A stretch of DNA of 64,000 bases. Origin: Cyanobacterium sp. uoEpiScrs1. Lineage in GTDB: Bacteria > Cyanobacteriota > Cyanobacteriia > Cyanobacteriales > Microcystaceae. The stretch covers positions 669,376 to 733,375 of the forward strand of contig NZ_OX373462.1 in the NCBI RefSeq assembly GCF_947331815.1, in the 5' to 3' direction. Positions 11,016 to 22,166 of the stretch are shown one piece after another (the first letter of the stretch is position 1; every line of letters starts with the position of its first letter). The notes beneath the pieces were generated by a model. That model ran no database searches. It saw nothing but the letters and a program-made list of their open reading frames with translations, and had not been told where the DNA came from. A program made the position numbers and the translations under genes.

Positions 11016-12473
11016 TTAATCTGCTAAATACTGCTCAACAACTTTTACTAAATATTCAACCCACTCGTGAGCATCTTTATAATTTACTGACTCTACCATA
11101 ACTCTAATTAAAGGTTCCGTACCAGAAGAACGAACTAAAACCCTACCAGCATTTCCCATACTTATTTTTGCTTGAGTGATAGCTTCCTGTAATGGAATAC
11201 ATTCTTGCCAAGAATGACGCCGACCACGATCTTCTATACGAACATTACGTAGAATTTGGGGATAAGTTTGGAAACTATTGTCTACTAGGGTGGCTAAAGA
11301 TTTCTTAGACTTACGAACTAAAGCTGCCAAGTGAAGAGCAGTTTGTACCCCGTCTCCAGACACACCATAATGATGGCAAATAATGTGCCCTGATTGTTCA
11401 CCCCCAAGCACCGCCCCAGTCTCCCACATTTTAGCTTGAACATAGCGATCACCCACGGCTGTCCGAATAAATTTACCCCCCAAGTTTTCCCAGGCTCTTT
11501 CAAAACCTAGGTTAGCCATCACCGTTCCTACCAAAAGATTATTAGGCAGTTTTCCTTGTTGAAGAAGATGTTTTCCCCATAGATATAGGATATAGTCGCC
11601 GTCAACTACTCTTCCCCGACTATCTACAGCCATTACCCGATCTGCATCTCCATCAAAAGCAAATCCCAAGTCAGCTTGATGTTCTTTAATTGCTAGTTTG
11701 AGTGAATCAAGATGGGTTGAGCCACAATTAACATTAATACAATCGCCATTAGGGCTATCATGTAAACATATAACCTGTGCTCCCAGTGACTTAAAAGCTT
11801 TAACAGCCACATTCACCGATGCCCCCCAAGCCAAATCTAAAACTATCCGCATTCCTTGCAAATCTAGACTTTGCTGGAGATTACCTTGTAAAAATCGACA
11901 ATAATCATCTACTAAACTAGGCTGATAACTAACTTTTCCCCATTTTGTGGCGTTATTAAATGACAAGGATAGATTACTACGTAATCTTTCTTCAATCTGT
12001 TGCGCTAACGCTTGACTGAGTTTTGTCCCTTCATGATCAAAGAATTTAATTCCATTATCTTCGGGTGGATTATGGCTTGCAGAAATCATAATCCCACCCA
12101 CTGCATTGCTGGTGCGTGTCAGATAAGAAACACAAGGAGTAGGACACAAACCTAATTTCCAGACTTCTAGCCCAGCAGAGGTCAACCCTGCAGCTATGGA
12201 CATAGCTAACATATCGCTAGAGTTCCGCGAATCTTGTCCAATGATTACTGGACCCGAAGTTACTCGATTTGCTTTTAAGACTTGTCCCGCCTGAAACCCG
12301 AGTTGAAGAACAAAAGGTGCATTTAATAATTCACCTGCCTTACCACGAATACCATCAGTTCCAAATAGGGGGGTATTGGGGAGATGGACAGATTGTCCCA
12401 GAAAAGCTGTATCTATGGCGGTACTAACACGGTCCATACAACTGTTTCCATTACGAGATAGAGAGCTTACCAT
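11016..12473 (-). CDS. glmM: Phosphoglucosamine mutase
   Basis: Interconverts glucosamine-6-phosphate and glucosamine-1-phosphate, the step before UDP-GlcNAc for peptidoglycan and LPS. The protein shows the substrate entry motif [10 protein letters not shown], the phosphoserine loop [12 protein letters not shown] (catalytic Ser, residue 133 from this start), the Mg loop DGDADR, the sugar-binding GGEQSGH and the C-terminal phosphate-binding [11 protein letters not shown], so all four domains are complete. The frame extends 57 bases further to a TTG at 12530. I prefer the ATG at 12473 because a GAGGA SD lies about 11 bases upstream and the 485-residue product then matches cyanobacterial homologues better. 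It is monocistronic. GlmM is separate from the degenerate mutase domain of the fusion gene at 30538. Confidence 0.96.
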   Translation of the reverse strand: MVSSLSRNGNSCMDRVSTAIDTAFLGQSVHLPNTPLFGTDGIRGKAGELLNAPFVLQLGFQAGQVLKANRVTSGPVIIGQDSRNSSDMLAMSIAAGLTSAGLEVWKLGLCPTPCVSYLTRTSNAVGGIMISASHNPPEDNGIKFFDHEGTKLSQALAQQIEERLRSNLSLSFNNATKWGKVSYQPSLVDDYCRFLQGNLQQSLDLQGMRIVLDLAWGASVNVAVKAFKSLGAQVICLHDSPNGDCINVNCGSTHLDSLKLAIKEHQADLGFAFDGDADRVMAVDSRGRVVDGDYILYLWGKHLLQQGKLPNNLLVGTVMANLGFERAWENLGGKFIRTAVGDRYVQAKMWETGAVLGGEQSGHIICHHYGVSGDGVQTALHLAALVRKSKKSLATLVDNSFQTYPQILRNVRIEDRGRRHSWQECIPLQEAITQAKISMGNAGRVLVRSSGTEPLIRVMVESVNYKDAHEWVEYLVKVVEQYLAD

Positions 12474-13028
12474 CTTATCTATTTCCTCACACAACACATT
12501 CACTTTTAAAGAAAAAACCTTATTTGTCAATAGGGAAGGATTAACTTTTTTTGATAAATGAATTTAATCATCACTATCTATCAAATGAACGTTAATGAGT
12601 GATTTAATGTTCCCAAAATAAGTCAAATGATCAAAAATCGTTACTTTTTGTTTCAATATCTATTCTATTGTATTTGCGAGTGTGTCCTAGAATCTTAAAT
12701 TAAGAAGGAATTATTTTCTTTGAGCTTAAAGTAATATGGGCGTGTGCTTAATTTTAACTTAATAACTTTAATGATTCAAAATTTTATTCATTTCCAGCGT
12801 ATTTCAAGCTAAAAATAAATAGAAACCGCTATGGATAAAAATAGAGTTGTCCAGCATAAAGAATAACTTATCACTTACGGATTTAATAGATTAACTAGTC
12901 ATTTTCAATAGCCAGCCGTAATTATTCTGACTAAAACTTATAAGTAAATGGTACCAATTTTAAAATTTGCTATGACCATTTAATTCCTTATTTGAGTATC
13001 TAGCGCAGTAAAAATTTACTTGTCGGGT

Positions 13029-13071
13029 ATGCAAGGTAATATTAGGAATACTCCCTAACATTACCTTGCAT
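13029..13071. terminator. Orphan 18-bp stem-loop
   Basis: Arms 13029-13046 and 13054-13071 pair over 18 bp with one mismatch and a 7-nt loop. It lies more than 500 bases from glmM and 2.1 kb from leuA. Its GC content is higher than its surroundings. It is probably the terminator of a lost gene. Confidence 0.5.
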
Positions 13072-13593
13072 ATTTTAAATATCCTAGGAACAATTTATTT
13101 TTTAGTAGCTGACCTTATTAATATCGAAACATTAGGATAAAAAATAGTTGCTCTTATTAGTACAAGTATTATTTAAATAGGTATAGAAATTATAAATAGT
13201 TTTTATACTAAAGTAAACAATATAATAGCTACTGCATCGTTTACTTGAAATGGATTAAACGTAAAATATGCTGTGAACAAAAAATAGATCGCTCCAAGTT
13301 TTTTAAAAAATTAGTAAAATTAGCCTTGCTTAATATTGTCTTAGATGAGACAGATTTTTATATGGAATTGGTAAGAGTTTTGTGATTAATTAATTATAAC
13401 ATAAAATAACTATTAAATTGTTAGTAGTTGTTAGTCTAAACATAACAATATATATCTATATATGTTAATTACTAGTATAGTATTTTAACCAAAAAATATA
13501 ATACAGGCTATATATTTAACACAAACAATTTGACTACCTAAGGCAACTTTAGTATGATTTTTTTGATCTAATAAAATTACAAGAGAATATTTA

Positions 13594-13917
13594 ATGTTAA
13601 CTTATAATTATCTTTATTTTTGTCTAATTATTGGCTTAATTAATATGCTGGTAAATTTTTTAAAAAGTTATTTATGTATTGCTGTTGATGTCAACGAGAG
13701 TGTTATTAAGAATAGTTTACTGAAAACAAAAAATATCCGTAAATAGCTCATTTATAAAATTTTATCATCGGAACTACTTGACATATTAGAAACAGGGACA
13801 TACTTTACTGGTTGGCTAGGATTTATGTCCAGCCATTATCAAGTAAGAATTACTAATAAACCCAGCTTAAGATTAATACTAAACGAGGGGATTTACCTCT
13901 ATCATAAATGGATTTAG
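13594..13917 (+). pseudogene. Possible fossil frame with one in-frame amber stop
   Basis: From an ATG at 13594 the frame reads 50 codons to TAG (13744-13746), then continues in the same frame for 56 more sense codons to TAG at 13917. Such a length with one stop is unusual in DNA this AT-rich. The product (ends LYLYHKWI in the second half) is not recognised. It could be a decayed gene, or a chance frame; there is no good SD. Confidence 0.25.
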
Positions 13918-15196
13918 GACGATATTTAGGTACAATATAGATTAGAATTTATTTCTCTTCTATCTCTTAAATTAAAACATATTTTTATTTGCTAAAACTA
14001 CATAATTTTTCCCGATTAAAGAATAAATTAAATCAAAAGACTTTGATTATAATAAATAATGTTATTTGAGCTTGCATTTTTTAAAGCTTTTTGTATAATC
14101 TTGTTTCTTCTTTATGCCGAAACTTACGATGTGCAATAAATTTATTACAATTCAAAAAATCAAAATGAGAGTTATAGGACTATAAGATTAACCTATCTTC
14201 TTAATACTTGAATAAAAAAGCAAACAATCTCTCTACTACCTATTGCCTAATTATTATAAAATTTAAATAACAAATTAGATCTTCATATTATTAGGTTGAT
14301 TTATTATTGATGATTATTTTGCATTTAGTATCAAAAAATATTTTATATATTCGGCTTAAGTTTACTTTCTTATTTAAGTTATCTTGGGATTTTTAAAATT
14401 TAATCATTATTAATAATGATTAAATTTACTATATTGTATATGTATTCATTTTATTTTTATTTAACCTGATGATATGATTTTAGTTTGCTTAACAAAGGAG
14501 TAGGCAATAGCTTATCTATAATCAATATATCATTATTAGCAATATCTCAAATTAGATGATAAGAATATATTTTGTACAAAGCACTCTAATAATAGTATAA
14601 ATAAAAAAGCTACTATAGAAATGAAAGGATATTTTTTAAATAAAAAATATAAATTCTAATGACATTTACACAAAAGATATTTGAAACTAAACTGCTTTTA
14701 TAAAAGTAAAATAATTAACTATTTTCTCGTAAAAATAAATTATGTATATAACTAGTAATATGTTCTTTGACAATGATTAAATTTGCTTAAAATACTTACT
14801 CATAACAGCTATATAGAATAATTTAAACAGTATTTCAATTGACTGTCTCTTTAATGATTTTCGCGAAGTATAGATAATTTGCATAATGACAATAGAGATA
14901 ATAACGACATAAGCATTAAACTGGAGTGTTAGAAGAAAGAGATTAGTTTATATCAGGGTAAACTATCAATACTTACAGCTAATATTATCAAATTTGTCTT
15001 ATATTGGCATTATTTATATAGAAAAAACTATAAACCATAGATAGTTAATTATAGTAGATTAATAATTCCAAAAAACTGAAATATCAGAAGTCTTTGATCC
15101 AAGAAAATCTATGGCTTGCAATCAGAGAAAATTGCTATAATTCCAGAAGATAATTAAATTAAAAGTGTTTCTGAATAAGTTAGTGCGAGTTGGGAT

Positions 15197-16795
15197 ATGA
15201 GTAATCACTCTGATCGGATTATTATTTTTGACACAACTCTACGGGATGGGGAACAGTCCCCTGGCGCAAGTTTGACGGTTGAGGAGAAACTAACCATTGC
15301 TCGATCACTCGCACGACTTGGAGTTGACATAATTGAGGCAGGATTCCCTTATGCTAGTCCTGGAGACTTTAAAGCAGTTCAAAAAATTGCCCAAACTGTG
15401 GGAACCGAGACTGGACCCACCATCTGTGGGTTAGCTAGGGCTACTGAAAAAGACATTCGAGCAGCAGGAGAAGCCCTTAAACCAGCTGTAAAGGCTCGTA
15501 TACATACCTTTCTGGCTACTTCAGATATTCATCTCGAATACAAACTAAAAAAAACTCGTCAAGAAGTTTTAGCTATTGTTCCTGAGATGGTAGCTTATGC
15601 TAAAACTTTTGTGAATGACATAGAATTCTCTCCCGAAGATGCCGGACGAAGTGACCCCGAATTTTTATATCAAGTTCTTGAAGCAGCGATCTCAGCCGGT
15701 GCAACGACTCTTAACATTCCTGATACTGTCGGTTATACGACTCCTAGTGAATTTGGAGCATTGATTGGAGCTATTAGAGAAAATGTTACCAATATTGATC
15801 AGGCTATTATCTCTGTACACGGACACAATGATCTAGGGTTAGCAGTGGCTAATTTTCTTGAAGCAGTTAAGAATGGGGCTAGACAGCTTGAATGTACCAT
15901 TAATGGGATCGGAGAACGGGCGGGGAATGCCGCTCTAGAAGAATTGGTGATGGCTTTGCACGTACGTCGTCAATATTTCAATCCTTTCTTCGGCCGTTCT
16001 CCAGACTCTACTAAACCTCTGACCCAGATCAAGACAAAAGAAATTTACCGTACGTCTCGTCTCGTATCCCAACTGACTGGAATGATGGTGCAACCTAATA
16101 AGGCAATTGTGGGAACTAATGCTTTTGCTCATGAATCGGGAATTCACCAAGACGGGGTGCTCAAACACAAGTTAACCTATGAGATTATGGATGCAGAATC
16201 CATCGGTTTAACTCACAATCAAATCGTTCTGGGTAAGCTATCAGGGCGCAATGCTTTCCGTAGTTATTTGAAGGAACTAGGATTCGAATTATCGGATATG
16301 GAGATCAACAATGCTTTCTTACGTTTTAAAGAAGTAGCCGATAAAAAGAAAAAAATTACCGACTGGGACTTAGCAGCGATCATTAATGACGAAATTCGAC
16401 AGTCTCCCAAATTGTTCCGTGTAGAATTAATCCAGGTGTCCTGTGGAGATAATGCTGTGCCTACAGCTACCGTCACTCTAAGTACTCCTGATGGTCAGAA
16501 ATTAACTGATGCAGCTATTGGAACTGGCCCCGTAGATGCAGTTTATAAAGCTATTAACCGTTTGGTTAATGTTCCCAATGAGTTGATTGAATTTTCTGTA
16601 AAGTCTGTCACTGCCGGAATTGATGCAATAGGAGAGGTCACGATTCGCCTAAGTCATGAAGATCGCATATATTTAGGATATGCGGCCAACACTGATATTA
16701 TCACTGCCTCGGCGCGGGCTTATATTAGTGCCTTAAATCATCTTTATAGTGCGACTCAGCAAAAGTTACAAGTGACACTTACGAATCATAATTAG
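15197..16795 (+). CDS. leuA: 2-isopropylmalate synthase
   Basis: Catalyses the first committed step of leucine synthesis, joining acetyl-CoA and 2-oxoisovalerate. The N-terminal TIM barrel starts with the DRE-TIM motif [14 protein letters not shown] (residues 12-25), and contains the metal-binding HGHNDLG histidines and the [11 protein letters not shown] segment. The linker region has HESGIHQDG. The C-terminal third, after about residue 390, is the LeuA dimer domain for leucine feedback inhibition ([12 protein letters not shown] and related strands). The 532-residue length is typical of the bacterial long form. The gene follows a 2.7-kb desert and precedes mtnP by 114 bases. Codon use and GC are somewhat higher than in the surrounding DNA, as expected of a well-conserved gene. 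Confidence 0.97.
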   Translation: MSNHSDRIIIFDTTLRDGEQSPGASLTVEEKLTIARSLARLGVDIIEAGFPYASPGDFKAVQKIAQTVGTETGPTICGLARATEKDIRAAGEALKPAVKARIHTFLATSDIHLEYKLKKTRQEVLAIVPEMVAYAKTFVNDIEFSPEDAGRSDPEFLYQVLEAAISAGATTLNIPDTVGYTTPSEFGALIGAIRENVTNIDQAIISVHGHNDLGLAVANFLEAVKNGARQLECTINGIGERAGNAALEELVMALHVRRQYFNPFFGRSPDSTKPLTQIKTKEIYRTSRLVSQLTGMMVQPNKAIVGTNAFAHESGIHQDGVLKHKLTYEIMDAESIGLTHNQIVLGKLSGRNAFRSYLKELGFELSDMEINNAFLRFKEVADKKKKITDWDLAAIINDEIRQSPKLFRVELIQVSCGDNAVPTATVTLSTPDGQKLTDAAIGTGPVDAVYKAINRLVNVPNELIEFSVKSVTAGIDAIGEVTIRLSHEDRIYLGYAANTDIITASARAYISALNHLYSATQQKLQVTLTNHN

Positions 16796-16909
16796 GTTTT
16801 GTTTATAAGTATCAATTATCTTTACTTTTGAGAATTTGAAGTTTGTTGATCTCCTATACTTTTTTCATTTTGACGATATGATAACCTTGACTAAATTATA
16901 AAGTAAGTT

Positions 16910-17803
16910 ATGATTCAAGCAAAAATTGGAGTCCTAGGTGGTAGTGGTTTATATAAAATAGATCATCTCCAAGATGTTCAAGAAGTCTATCTTGATACTC
17001 CCTTTGGTTCTCCTTCCGATGCTTACATTTTAGGAACTATCGAGGGAATTCCAGTAGCTTTTCTCGCCCGTCATGGACGAAATCATCATTTAATTCCCTC
17101 AGAATTACCTTTTCGTGCAAATATTTACGGGATGAAACAATTGGGGGTAGAATACCTGATATCAGCTTCTGCTGTAGGATCGCTCAAAGCTGAGATCAGT
17201 CCACGTGATTTGATTATTCCTGATCAATTTATTGATCGCACTCATAATCGAATTTCTACCTTTTTCGGGGAAGGAATGGTTTCTCATATAGATTTCAGCC
17301 AACCCGTTTGCAATCAATTAGCTGCTATTTTAGGGGATGCTGTAGAAAGTCTTAATTTACCTGACACTACCTTACACAAAGAAGGCACCTATATTTGCAT
17401 AGAAGGGCCAAGTTTTTCTACTATTGCTGAGTCCAACTTATATCGCAGTTGGGGTGCGTCTGTAATTGGAATGACTAATTTAACTGAAGCAAAACTCTCT
17501 AGAGAAGCAGAAATTGCCTATGCTACTCTAGCATTAGTTACGGATTATGATTGCTGGCATCCGGATCATGATCATGTAACTGTTGAGATGATTATTGATA
17601 ATTTAAACCACAATATTGTTAGTGCCCAAAAGATTATTTTAGAGACAGTAAGGAAGTTAAGTACAAATCCACCAGTATCCAAAGCCCATCATGCTCTGAA
17701 ACATGCGTGTTTGACTCCCTGGGATGAAATTTCACTAAAGACTAGAGAAAAGTTAGCAGTATTAATCAAAAAATATTTACCAACGAATAATAAATTAATT
17801 TAG
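16910..17803 (+). CDS. mtnP: S-methyl-5'-thioadenosine phosphorylase
   Basis: Cleaves 5'-methylthioadenosine, the by-product of polyamine synthesis, to adenine and methylthioribose-1-phosphate for purine and methionine salvage. The protein opens with [11 protein letters not shown], the phosphate-binding loop of the PNP/MTAP family. It then has [23 protein letters not shown], split here over the ribose and phosphate contacts, and later [10 protein letters not shown] and [19 protein letters not shown], the purine-binding region. At 297 residues it is full length. The alternative, a purine nucleoside phosphorylase, is less likely given the MTAP-type [10 protein letters not shown] segment. It probably stands alone, 114 bases after leuA and 160 before gshB. 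Confidence 0.94.
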   Translation: MIQAKIGVLGGSGLYKIDHLQDVQEVYLDTPFGSPSDAYILGTIEGIPVAFLARHGRNHHLIPSELPFRANIYGMKQLGVEYLISASAVGSLKAEISPRDLIIPDQFIDRTHNRISTFFGEGMVSHIDFSQPVCNQLAAILGDAVESLNLPDTTLHKEGTYICIEGPSFSTIAESNLYRSWGASVIGMTNLTEAKLSREAEIAYATLALVTDYDCWHPDHDHVTVEMIIDNLNHNIVSAQKIILETVRKLSTNPPVSKAHHALKHACLTPWDEISLKTREKLAVLIKKYLPTNNKLI

Positions 17804-17962
17804 CCCCATAACTTTTCTTTTAAAGAAGAAACTAGTTGTCTTCTAATAATTTATTTTTTGAGGAGAGAGAGTTAGTCTGTATTTAATTAATCAATTGTTG
17901 AAAGCACTTTCCTAATAGATTGTGATATTTTTAATGCTACCTATTTTCTATTCTATGTACAA

Positions 17963-18922
17963 ATGAAATTTGCCTTTGTTATCGATTACCTGTCTGAGTT
18001 AGATCCCGGTCACGATAGCACAGTAGCTATCATGGAAGCAGCTCAAACAGCTGGTCATGAGGTCTGGGTGACCCTAATGCATCAACTTAATGTTATTGAA
18101 GGAAAGGCTTGGGCTCTCTTATCTCGACTTCACTTAACTCCAGTTGAATTACGGGATCAGAAATGGGTAGCTGTTCCCAATTGGTATACAATCTCGGAGA
18201 CAATTTTAAGGTGTCTAGAAGATATGAATGTAGTTTTTATGAGAAAAGACCCTCCAGTAACTGTTCAATATTTCTATGCCACTCATATTTTGGAGTTAAT
18301 TAATCATAAAAAAACTTTAGTGATCAACTCGCCTCAAGGACTACGTGAAGCTAATGAAAAAATGTATACTCTGCAATTTTCTTCACTAATACCAGAAACT
18401 ATTGTAAGCTTAGACAAAACAATTATTCGTAAATTTGTAGAAGAAAAAAAACTAGCAATTCTCAAACCTTTGGGAGGAAAGGCTGGAGAGGGGATTCTAT
18501 TGTTAGATTGTAATGATCGCAATTTTAATTCTTTAATTGAAGTTAGTACTGTTTATGGGCAAAAAGCTGTGATGATACAGCGTTTCGTTCCTGAAGCAAG
18601 GGATGGGGATAAAAGAATTATTCTCCTTGATGGTCAACCCATTGGGGCAGTTAATAGAATCCCGACGGAGAAAGAATTTCGAGGAAATATGGCTGTTGGT
18701 GGAAGAGCTGAGAAAACAAAGCTCACTCCCAGAGAATTAGAAATATGTAAAGTTTTAAGTCCAAAATTACGGAAGAATGGTTTGTATTTTGTTGGAATTG
18801 ATGTTATTGGCGGTTATCTTACAGAAGTTAATGTTACTAGTCCTACTGGCATAAGAGAAATTGATTATCTAGATAACACTAATTTAGGAAAAAAAATCAT
18901 TAATTGGCTAGAAGTACAATAA
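17963..18922 (+). CDS. gshB: Glutathione synthetase
   Basis: ATP-dependent ligation of glycine to gamma-glutamylcysteine, the second step of glutathione synthesis, in the cytoplasm. The sequence is that of the prokaryotic GshB ATP-grasp family. It has an N-terminal substrate domain (KFAFVIDYLSELDPGHDST), a central MRKDPPV loop, the ATP-grasp lysine region LKPLGGKAGEGI with a glycine-rich loop, then RFVPEARDGDKRI and GGRAEKTKLTPRE. The magnesium-binding segment GIDVIGGYLTEVNVTSPTGIREI lies near the C-terminus and is split over the family-conserved ENVTSP-like block. At 319 residues it is full length. Glutathione would support redox defence in a nitrogen-fixing cell. Confidence 0.96.
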   Translation: MKFAFVIDYLSELDPGHDSTVAIMEAAQTAGHEVWVTLMHQLNVIEGKAWALLSRLHLTPVELRDQKWVAVPNWYTISETILRCLEDMNVVFMRKDPPVTVQYFYATHILELINHKKTLVINSPQGLREANEKMYTLQFSSLIPETIVSLDKTIIRKFVEEKKLAILKPLGGKAGEGILLLDCNDRNFNSLIEVSTVYGQKAVMIQRFVPEARDGDKRIILLDGQPIGAVNRIPTEKEFRGNMAVGGRAEKTKLTPRELEICKVLSPKLRKNGLYFVGIDVIGGYLTEVNVTSPTGIREIDYLDNTNLGKKIINWLEVQ

Positions 18923-19605
18923 CTATTAATTATCGACTCTAAAATTTATGAATAAACTTTTAATTTCTACCTAGTTAGCTTATTTGCCTCTAGTGTCATT
19001 AAGTGGATATTAGGAATATATTTACTTTGGACTGATGAAAAAGTTACTAGATGCTATATATGGTAAATGATTAGCTAATTGATAAGTAATCATAATAGTT
19101 GTTGGTAACTGTACATTTTTTAGTACAACTTAGTAGATTAGACATTGTTCTAATCAAAATGTTTTTGATAAAAAATTTATTAAATATTTAAAGAATATAG
19201 TTTATTGATTATTTTTATTACTTGTTACTTTTCTCGAAAAATAGCGATTTTAGTGTTGACTAGCTTTTATTTATTATTAATATTTGCGGCTCTAATTATT
19301 TTAGCTAAAATTTATATTAAAAATATAAGGAGTTAAATGCAGTAAAAAGTTATTATAGAGATAATTTTTATATTATCATTTCTATAAGTTATTGCTCAAA
19401 GAATCTAAACCTTCTATCTTTAAATATTTTAAAAACAATTTACCTGGTTTTCTATAATGCGTTTACTCTCAGAAAAATATTCAGATTCTAGATTATCGTT
19501 CGCATGTTTGTTTTCTTAAACCTTAATGTTCATAATAGCAATAGAACCATTTATTCTTGCTATAGTAGTCTCGAGTGGTTTGCTTCAAAATGAAGACTTT
19601 TCCTT
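18923..19605. other. Gene-free AT-rich stretch
   Basis: About 680 bases with no recognisable gene. A 26-codon hydrophobic frame near 19256-19336 is too short and unsupported to call. Confidence 0.5.
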
Positions 19606-20484
19606 ATGTTTCATAATTGTTTAATTTGCACTGACTTCACCGACGGTTTACACCGCCTAGTTGACTTTATCCCCTCTTTAGCTAATAGCGGTCTTAAACG
19701 TATCGTATTTTTACACAGTATCTCAGTTTGGCAGTCGGAAAAAGTTGTCCGGGTTGATGAAGACGAAATTATTGAAGCAAAAAAACTTCTTGCACCCTCC
19801 TTGGAAAAAACTCCCAACGGTGTAGAAGTTAAAGTTGAAGTCCTCTCCGGACAACCTAAAGATACAATTTTACGGTTAATTGACTTCTATGACATTGATA
19901 TTGTACTTACAGGGATGTCGATTCGCAGTGCCATAGAAACCAAAATTTTTGGGAGTCATACTTTAGAATTAGTCAAATTAACCTCGACGCCCTTAATGAT
20001 TTTGCGTCCTCAGTTAATCTCTACCTATACTTGTGAAGAATTAGCTTTACGTTGTCAACATATGTGGCGTTACTTGTTGATTCCTTATAATGGTGAACAA
20101 TCTGGTAAGTATTTACTTGAAGAAGTTATAAATCACTTGGAAAACCACCCTAAAAATTCTTGTGAACAATGCTTACTACTATGGGTGATTGATGATGGAG
20201 GACGAACGAAAGAAATCACAAAATATCATTATAGAAAGGCACAGGAGGAACTAAATAACGCTAAAGCAAAATTGGAAGCACTGAATATAACTGTTAAAAC
20301 CAAAGTTATCCAAGGAAACCCCTTAGGGGAAATCCTTGATACTGCCTTAAACTTCGACATTAGCGCGATCGCAATTGCGTCCAATTATCGCAACACCATC
20401 TTAGAATGGACAAACCCTAGTTTAGCTAACGAAGTTCTTCGCCGTAGTTGGTTTCCAGTATTGTTTTTCTCCCCGAAAAAATAA
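19606..20484 (+). CDS. Universal stress protein, tandem UspA domains
   Basis: A cytoplasmic universal stress protein with two UspA domains in tandem: about residues 1-135, ending in the characteristic HTLELVKLTSTPLMILRP segment, and about 150-290, ending in LANEVLRRSWFPVLFF. Usp proteins bind nucleotides or act as stress dimers; the ATP-binding G-2x-G-9x-G(S/T) pattern is only partly visible here (GMSIRSAIETKIFGSHT in domain 1), so ATP binding is uncertain. The 292-residue length is typical of tandem Usps. A GCGATCGC (HIP1) octamer lies inside at 20365-20372. DUF3611 begins 66 bases downstream on the same strand, and the two may be cotranscribed. The ATG at 19606 gives a normal start (MFHNCLICTDFTDG). 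Confidence 0.88.
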   Translation: MFHNCLICTDFTDGLHRLVDFIPSLANSGLKRIVFLHSISVWQSEKVVRVDEDEIIEAKKLLAPSLEKTPNGVEVKVEVLSGQPKDTILRLIDFYDIDIVLTGMSIRSAIETKIFGSHTLELVKLTSTPLMILRPQLISTYTCEELALRCQHMWRYLLIPYNGEQSGKYLLEEVINHLENHPKNSCEQCLLLWVIDDGGRTKEITKYHYRKAQEELNNAKAKLEALNITVKTKVIQGNPLGEILDTALNFDISAIAIASNYRNTILEWTNPSLANEVLRRSWFPVLFFSPKK

Positions 20485-20549
20485 GATTTCTCCTCTGTCC
20501 TCTTCTTTCTTCGGAGTCTGCAGTACATTGTAAAAATGATAACAATTCA

Positions 20550-21116
20550 ATGAACGATAACCGCAAAAATCCAGCAATCACCCGTCCTGTATCTGAAGCT
20601 ATGTTAGAAGCTTCCTTAACTTTAAAATGGTGGGGATGGCGTAGCTTTTGGATACAAATTGTTCTCGGGATTATCTCTTTGTTAGCTCTTGGGACTGGTT
20701 CATTAGGGGAAGGAGAAAAAAACCCTGGCACAGGGTTTGGTATATTTTTTGCTGTTTGTGGCTTAGTCATTCTCGGAATTAGCATTTATTTTTCCCTTCG
20801 TTACACTAAAATTGCTGATCTCCTACAGAGTTCAGATCCAATCCGTCGTCCAAAGCGAATTGATACTATCCAAGTGATTCGGTGGGGATTGATTATTAAC
20901 CTGATTGGGATGCTATTATCGTTAGTCGGGACTCAATCTGTTGTTGGTAATGTTTTATTGAAATCGGTAGGACAGACTGGGGCGGTAATGGGAGGAGCAG
21001 GATGTTTAGTAGTAGCAGCAGATATTTTTAGTATTCAAGCTAATTCAACGGCAGTTACTGCTCATTTTATCGGAATTGGGATCTCTTTATGGTTACTCAG
21101 TCGTATTACCAAATAG
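20550..21116 (+). CDS. DUF3611 family membrane protein
   Basis: A conserved protein of cyanobacteria and plastid-bearing organisms of unknown function, in DUF3611. It has four predicted membrane helices: SFWIQIVLGIISLLALGTG, GFGIFFAVCGLVILGISIYF, VIRWGLIINLIGMLLSLVG and a C-terminal HFIGIGISLWLL. The charged cytoplasmic segments include SDPIRRPKRIDTIQ. The open frame begins at 20448, overlapping the end of the usp gene, but the first 34 codons do not look like the family. The ATG at 20550 gives the family-like start MNDNRKNPAITRPVSEAM and a 188-residue product. It follows the usp gene by 66 bases and precedes ycf20 by 127. Probable site is the cytoplasmic or thylakoid membrane. Confidence 0.85.
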   Translation: MNDNRKNPAITRPVSEAMLEASLTLKWWGWRSFWIQIVLGIISLLALGTGSLGEGEKNPGTGFGIFFAVCGLVILGISIYFSLRYTKIADLLQSSDPIRRPKRIDTIQVIRWGLIINLIGMLLSLVGTQSVVGNVLLKSVGQTGAVMGGAGCLVVAADIFSIQANSTAVTAHFIGIGISLWLLSRITK

Positions 21117-21243
21117 TACTTCAGGGAAGATAAAAGATTTTTCTTTATATCTAAACAAAGTTAATTACCGGTTTAATACCAACTAAATGGATAATCATTT
21201 CCCATGAAATATGGGTATCTACTTAACCATATATCAACTCACT

Positions 21244-21576
21244 ATGCAAAGAACTAGATTAAACACTCTTTTTGATAATATCCAAATCCGTTTTAATAGA
21301 CTATTTGCTAACCCTTGGCGGCGAATTTCTTTAAGTTTAATAGGTCTTCTATTTGGATTTTTTGTGGGACAAGCTGTGTCAACAACTGCAGGACAAGAAG
21401 CCTATTGGGATATTACAATTGCTGTTTTTTTAATATTATTCACAGAAACAATTAGTCGTATTGCTTATAGTCAGATACAACAGTTAAAAAAAAATCTATG
21501 GCTTGACATTTTAAATATATTTAAAATTGGTTTTGTTTATAGCCTCTATTTTGAAGCCTTAAAACTTGCTTCATGA
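21244..21576 (+). CDS. ycf20: Ycf20-like protein (DUF565)
   Basis: A small membrane protein of the Ycf20/DUF565 family found in cyanobacteria and plastids. In plants and algae relatives affect non-photochemical quenching; the molecular role is unknown. The start chosen at 21244 gives MQRTRLNTLFDNIQIRFN, which matches the family N-terminus better than the ATG at 21211, and a 110-residue product. Two or three membrane segments follow: RRISLSLIGLLFGFFVGQA, DITIAVFLILFTETISRIA, and IFKIGFVYSLYFEALKL. Retention of this gene is notable if the cell has lost photosynthesis. A perfect 19-bp terminator hairpin lies about 85 bases downstream. Confidence 0.85.
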   Translation: MQRTRLNTLFDNIQIRFNRLFANPWRRISLSLIGLLFGFFVGQAVSTTAGQEAYWDITIAVFLILFTETISRIAYSQIQQLKKNLWLDILNIFKIGFVYSLYFEALKLAS

Positions 21577-22166
21577 TTATGAAAATTAAATACAGTGTCT
21601 AGATAATAGTTGTCTGACTTTAAATGATCACAAGTTGTCAATCTGGCTCTAAAAGATAAACTTAAAAAAGTAGTTATTGTACTTAATCTATAATAACTAC
21701 TTTTTTAAGTATTATCTTACAAAGTTTCTAAATATTATAAAGCTCAAATTTTATAAAAATCAAGTTATTAAGTTTATTAGTATTTAAGAGTTTTGTAAGT
21801 TATTAAAAATTACTGTTGATAATTATTGATAGTTATAGTTGAGGCATAAAAAATTATATCTTTTTTAAATTTTAGTATTCTAAAAAAAGTAATAGTGTAA
21901 ATAATTATTGTTAGAATTATTTTGTATTTTTATTAATTTTTTACAAGAGAGAGCAAAGAAAACAAAAATCTACTTTTATTGTTACAATAAGCAAAATGTA
22001 AAATACTTATTTTAAGTATAAAACAATATATAAAAAATATACAATAAATTATTTGTTTGAATAGAACTAAAATCTCTAAATACATTAGTACTTAACTTAA
22101 ACTTTACGCCTACTAATAACTAAAAAATTTAATATATTAAATAATAAATATCTCTGGTATTTCTAT
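21577..22166. other. Intergenic stretch between convergent ycf20 and Ap4A phosphorylase
   Basis: Nearly 600 AT-rich bases hold the strong terminator at 21660-21710 and nothing else that I recognise. Confidence 0.55.
21660..21710 (+). terminator. Perfect 19-bp terminator hairpin after ycf20
   Basis: Arms 21660-21678 and 21692-21710 are perfectly complementary with a 13-nt loop. The 3' arm includes a run of six T, so it can act as an intrinsic terminator for the DUF3611-ycf20 transcript. Confidence 0.7.

Larger units (their letters stand above)
12474..15196. other. 2.7-kb gene desert with one strong hairpin and a possible fossil frame
   Basis: This is the longest gap in the window. It contains a strong orphan hairpin (13029-13071) and a plus-strand frame at 13594-13917 broken by one amber codon. 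I found no tRNA, IS element or recognisable protein. Stops are dense elsewhere, and short inverted repeats near 13810-13835 are weak. Confidence 0.55.

Noticed and set aside
19256..19336. 26-codon hydrophobic frame resembling a tiny membrane subunit
   Set aside because: No match to known small photosystem or cytochrome subunits that I can recall, with a doubtful start and no SD.
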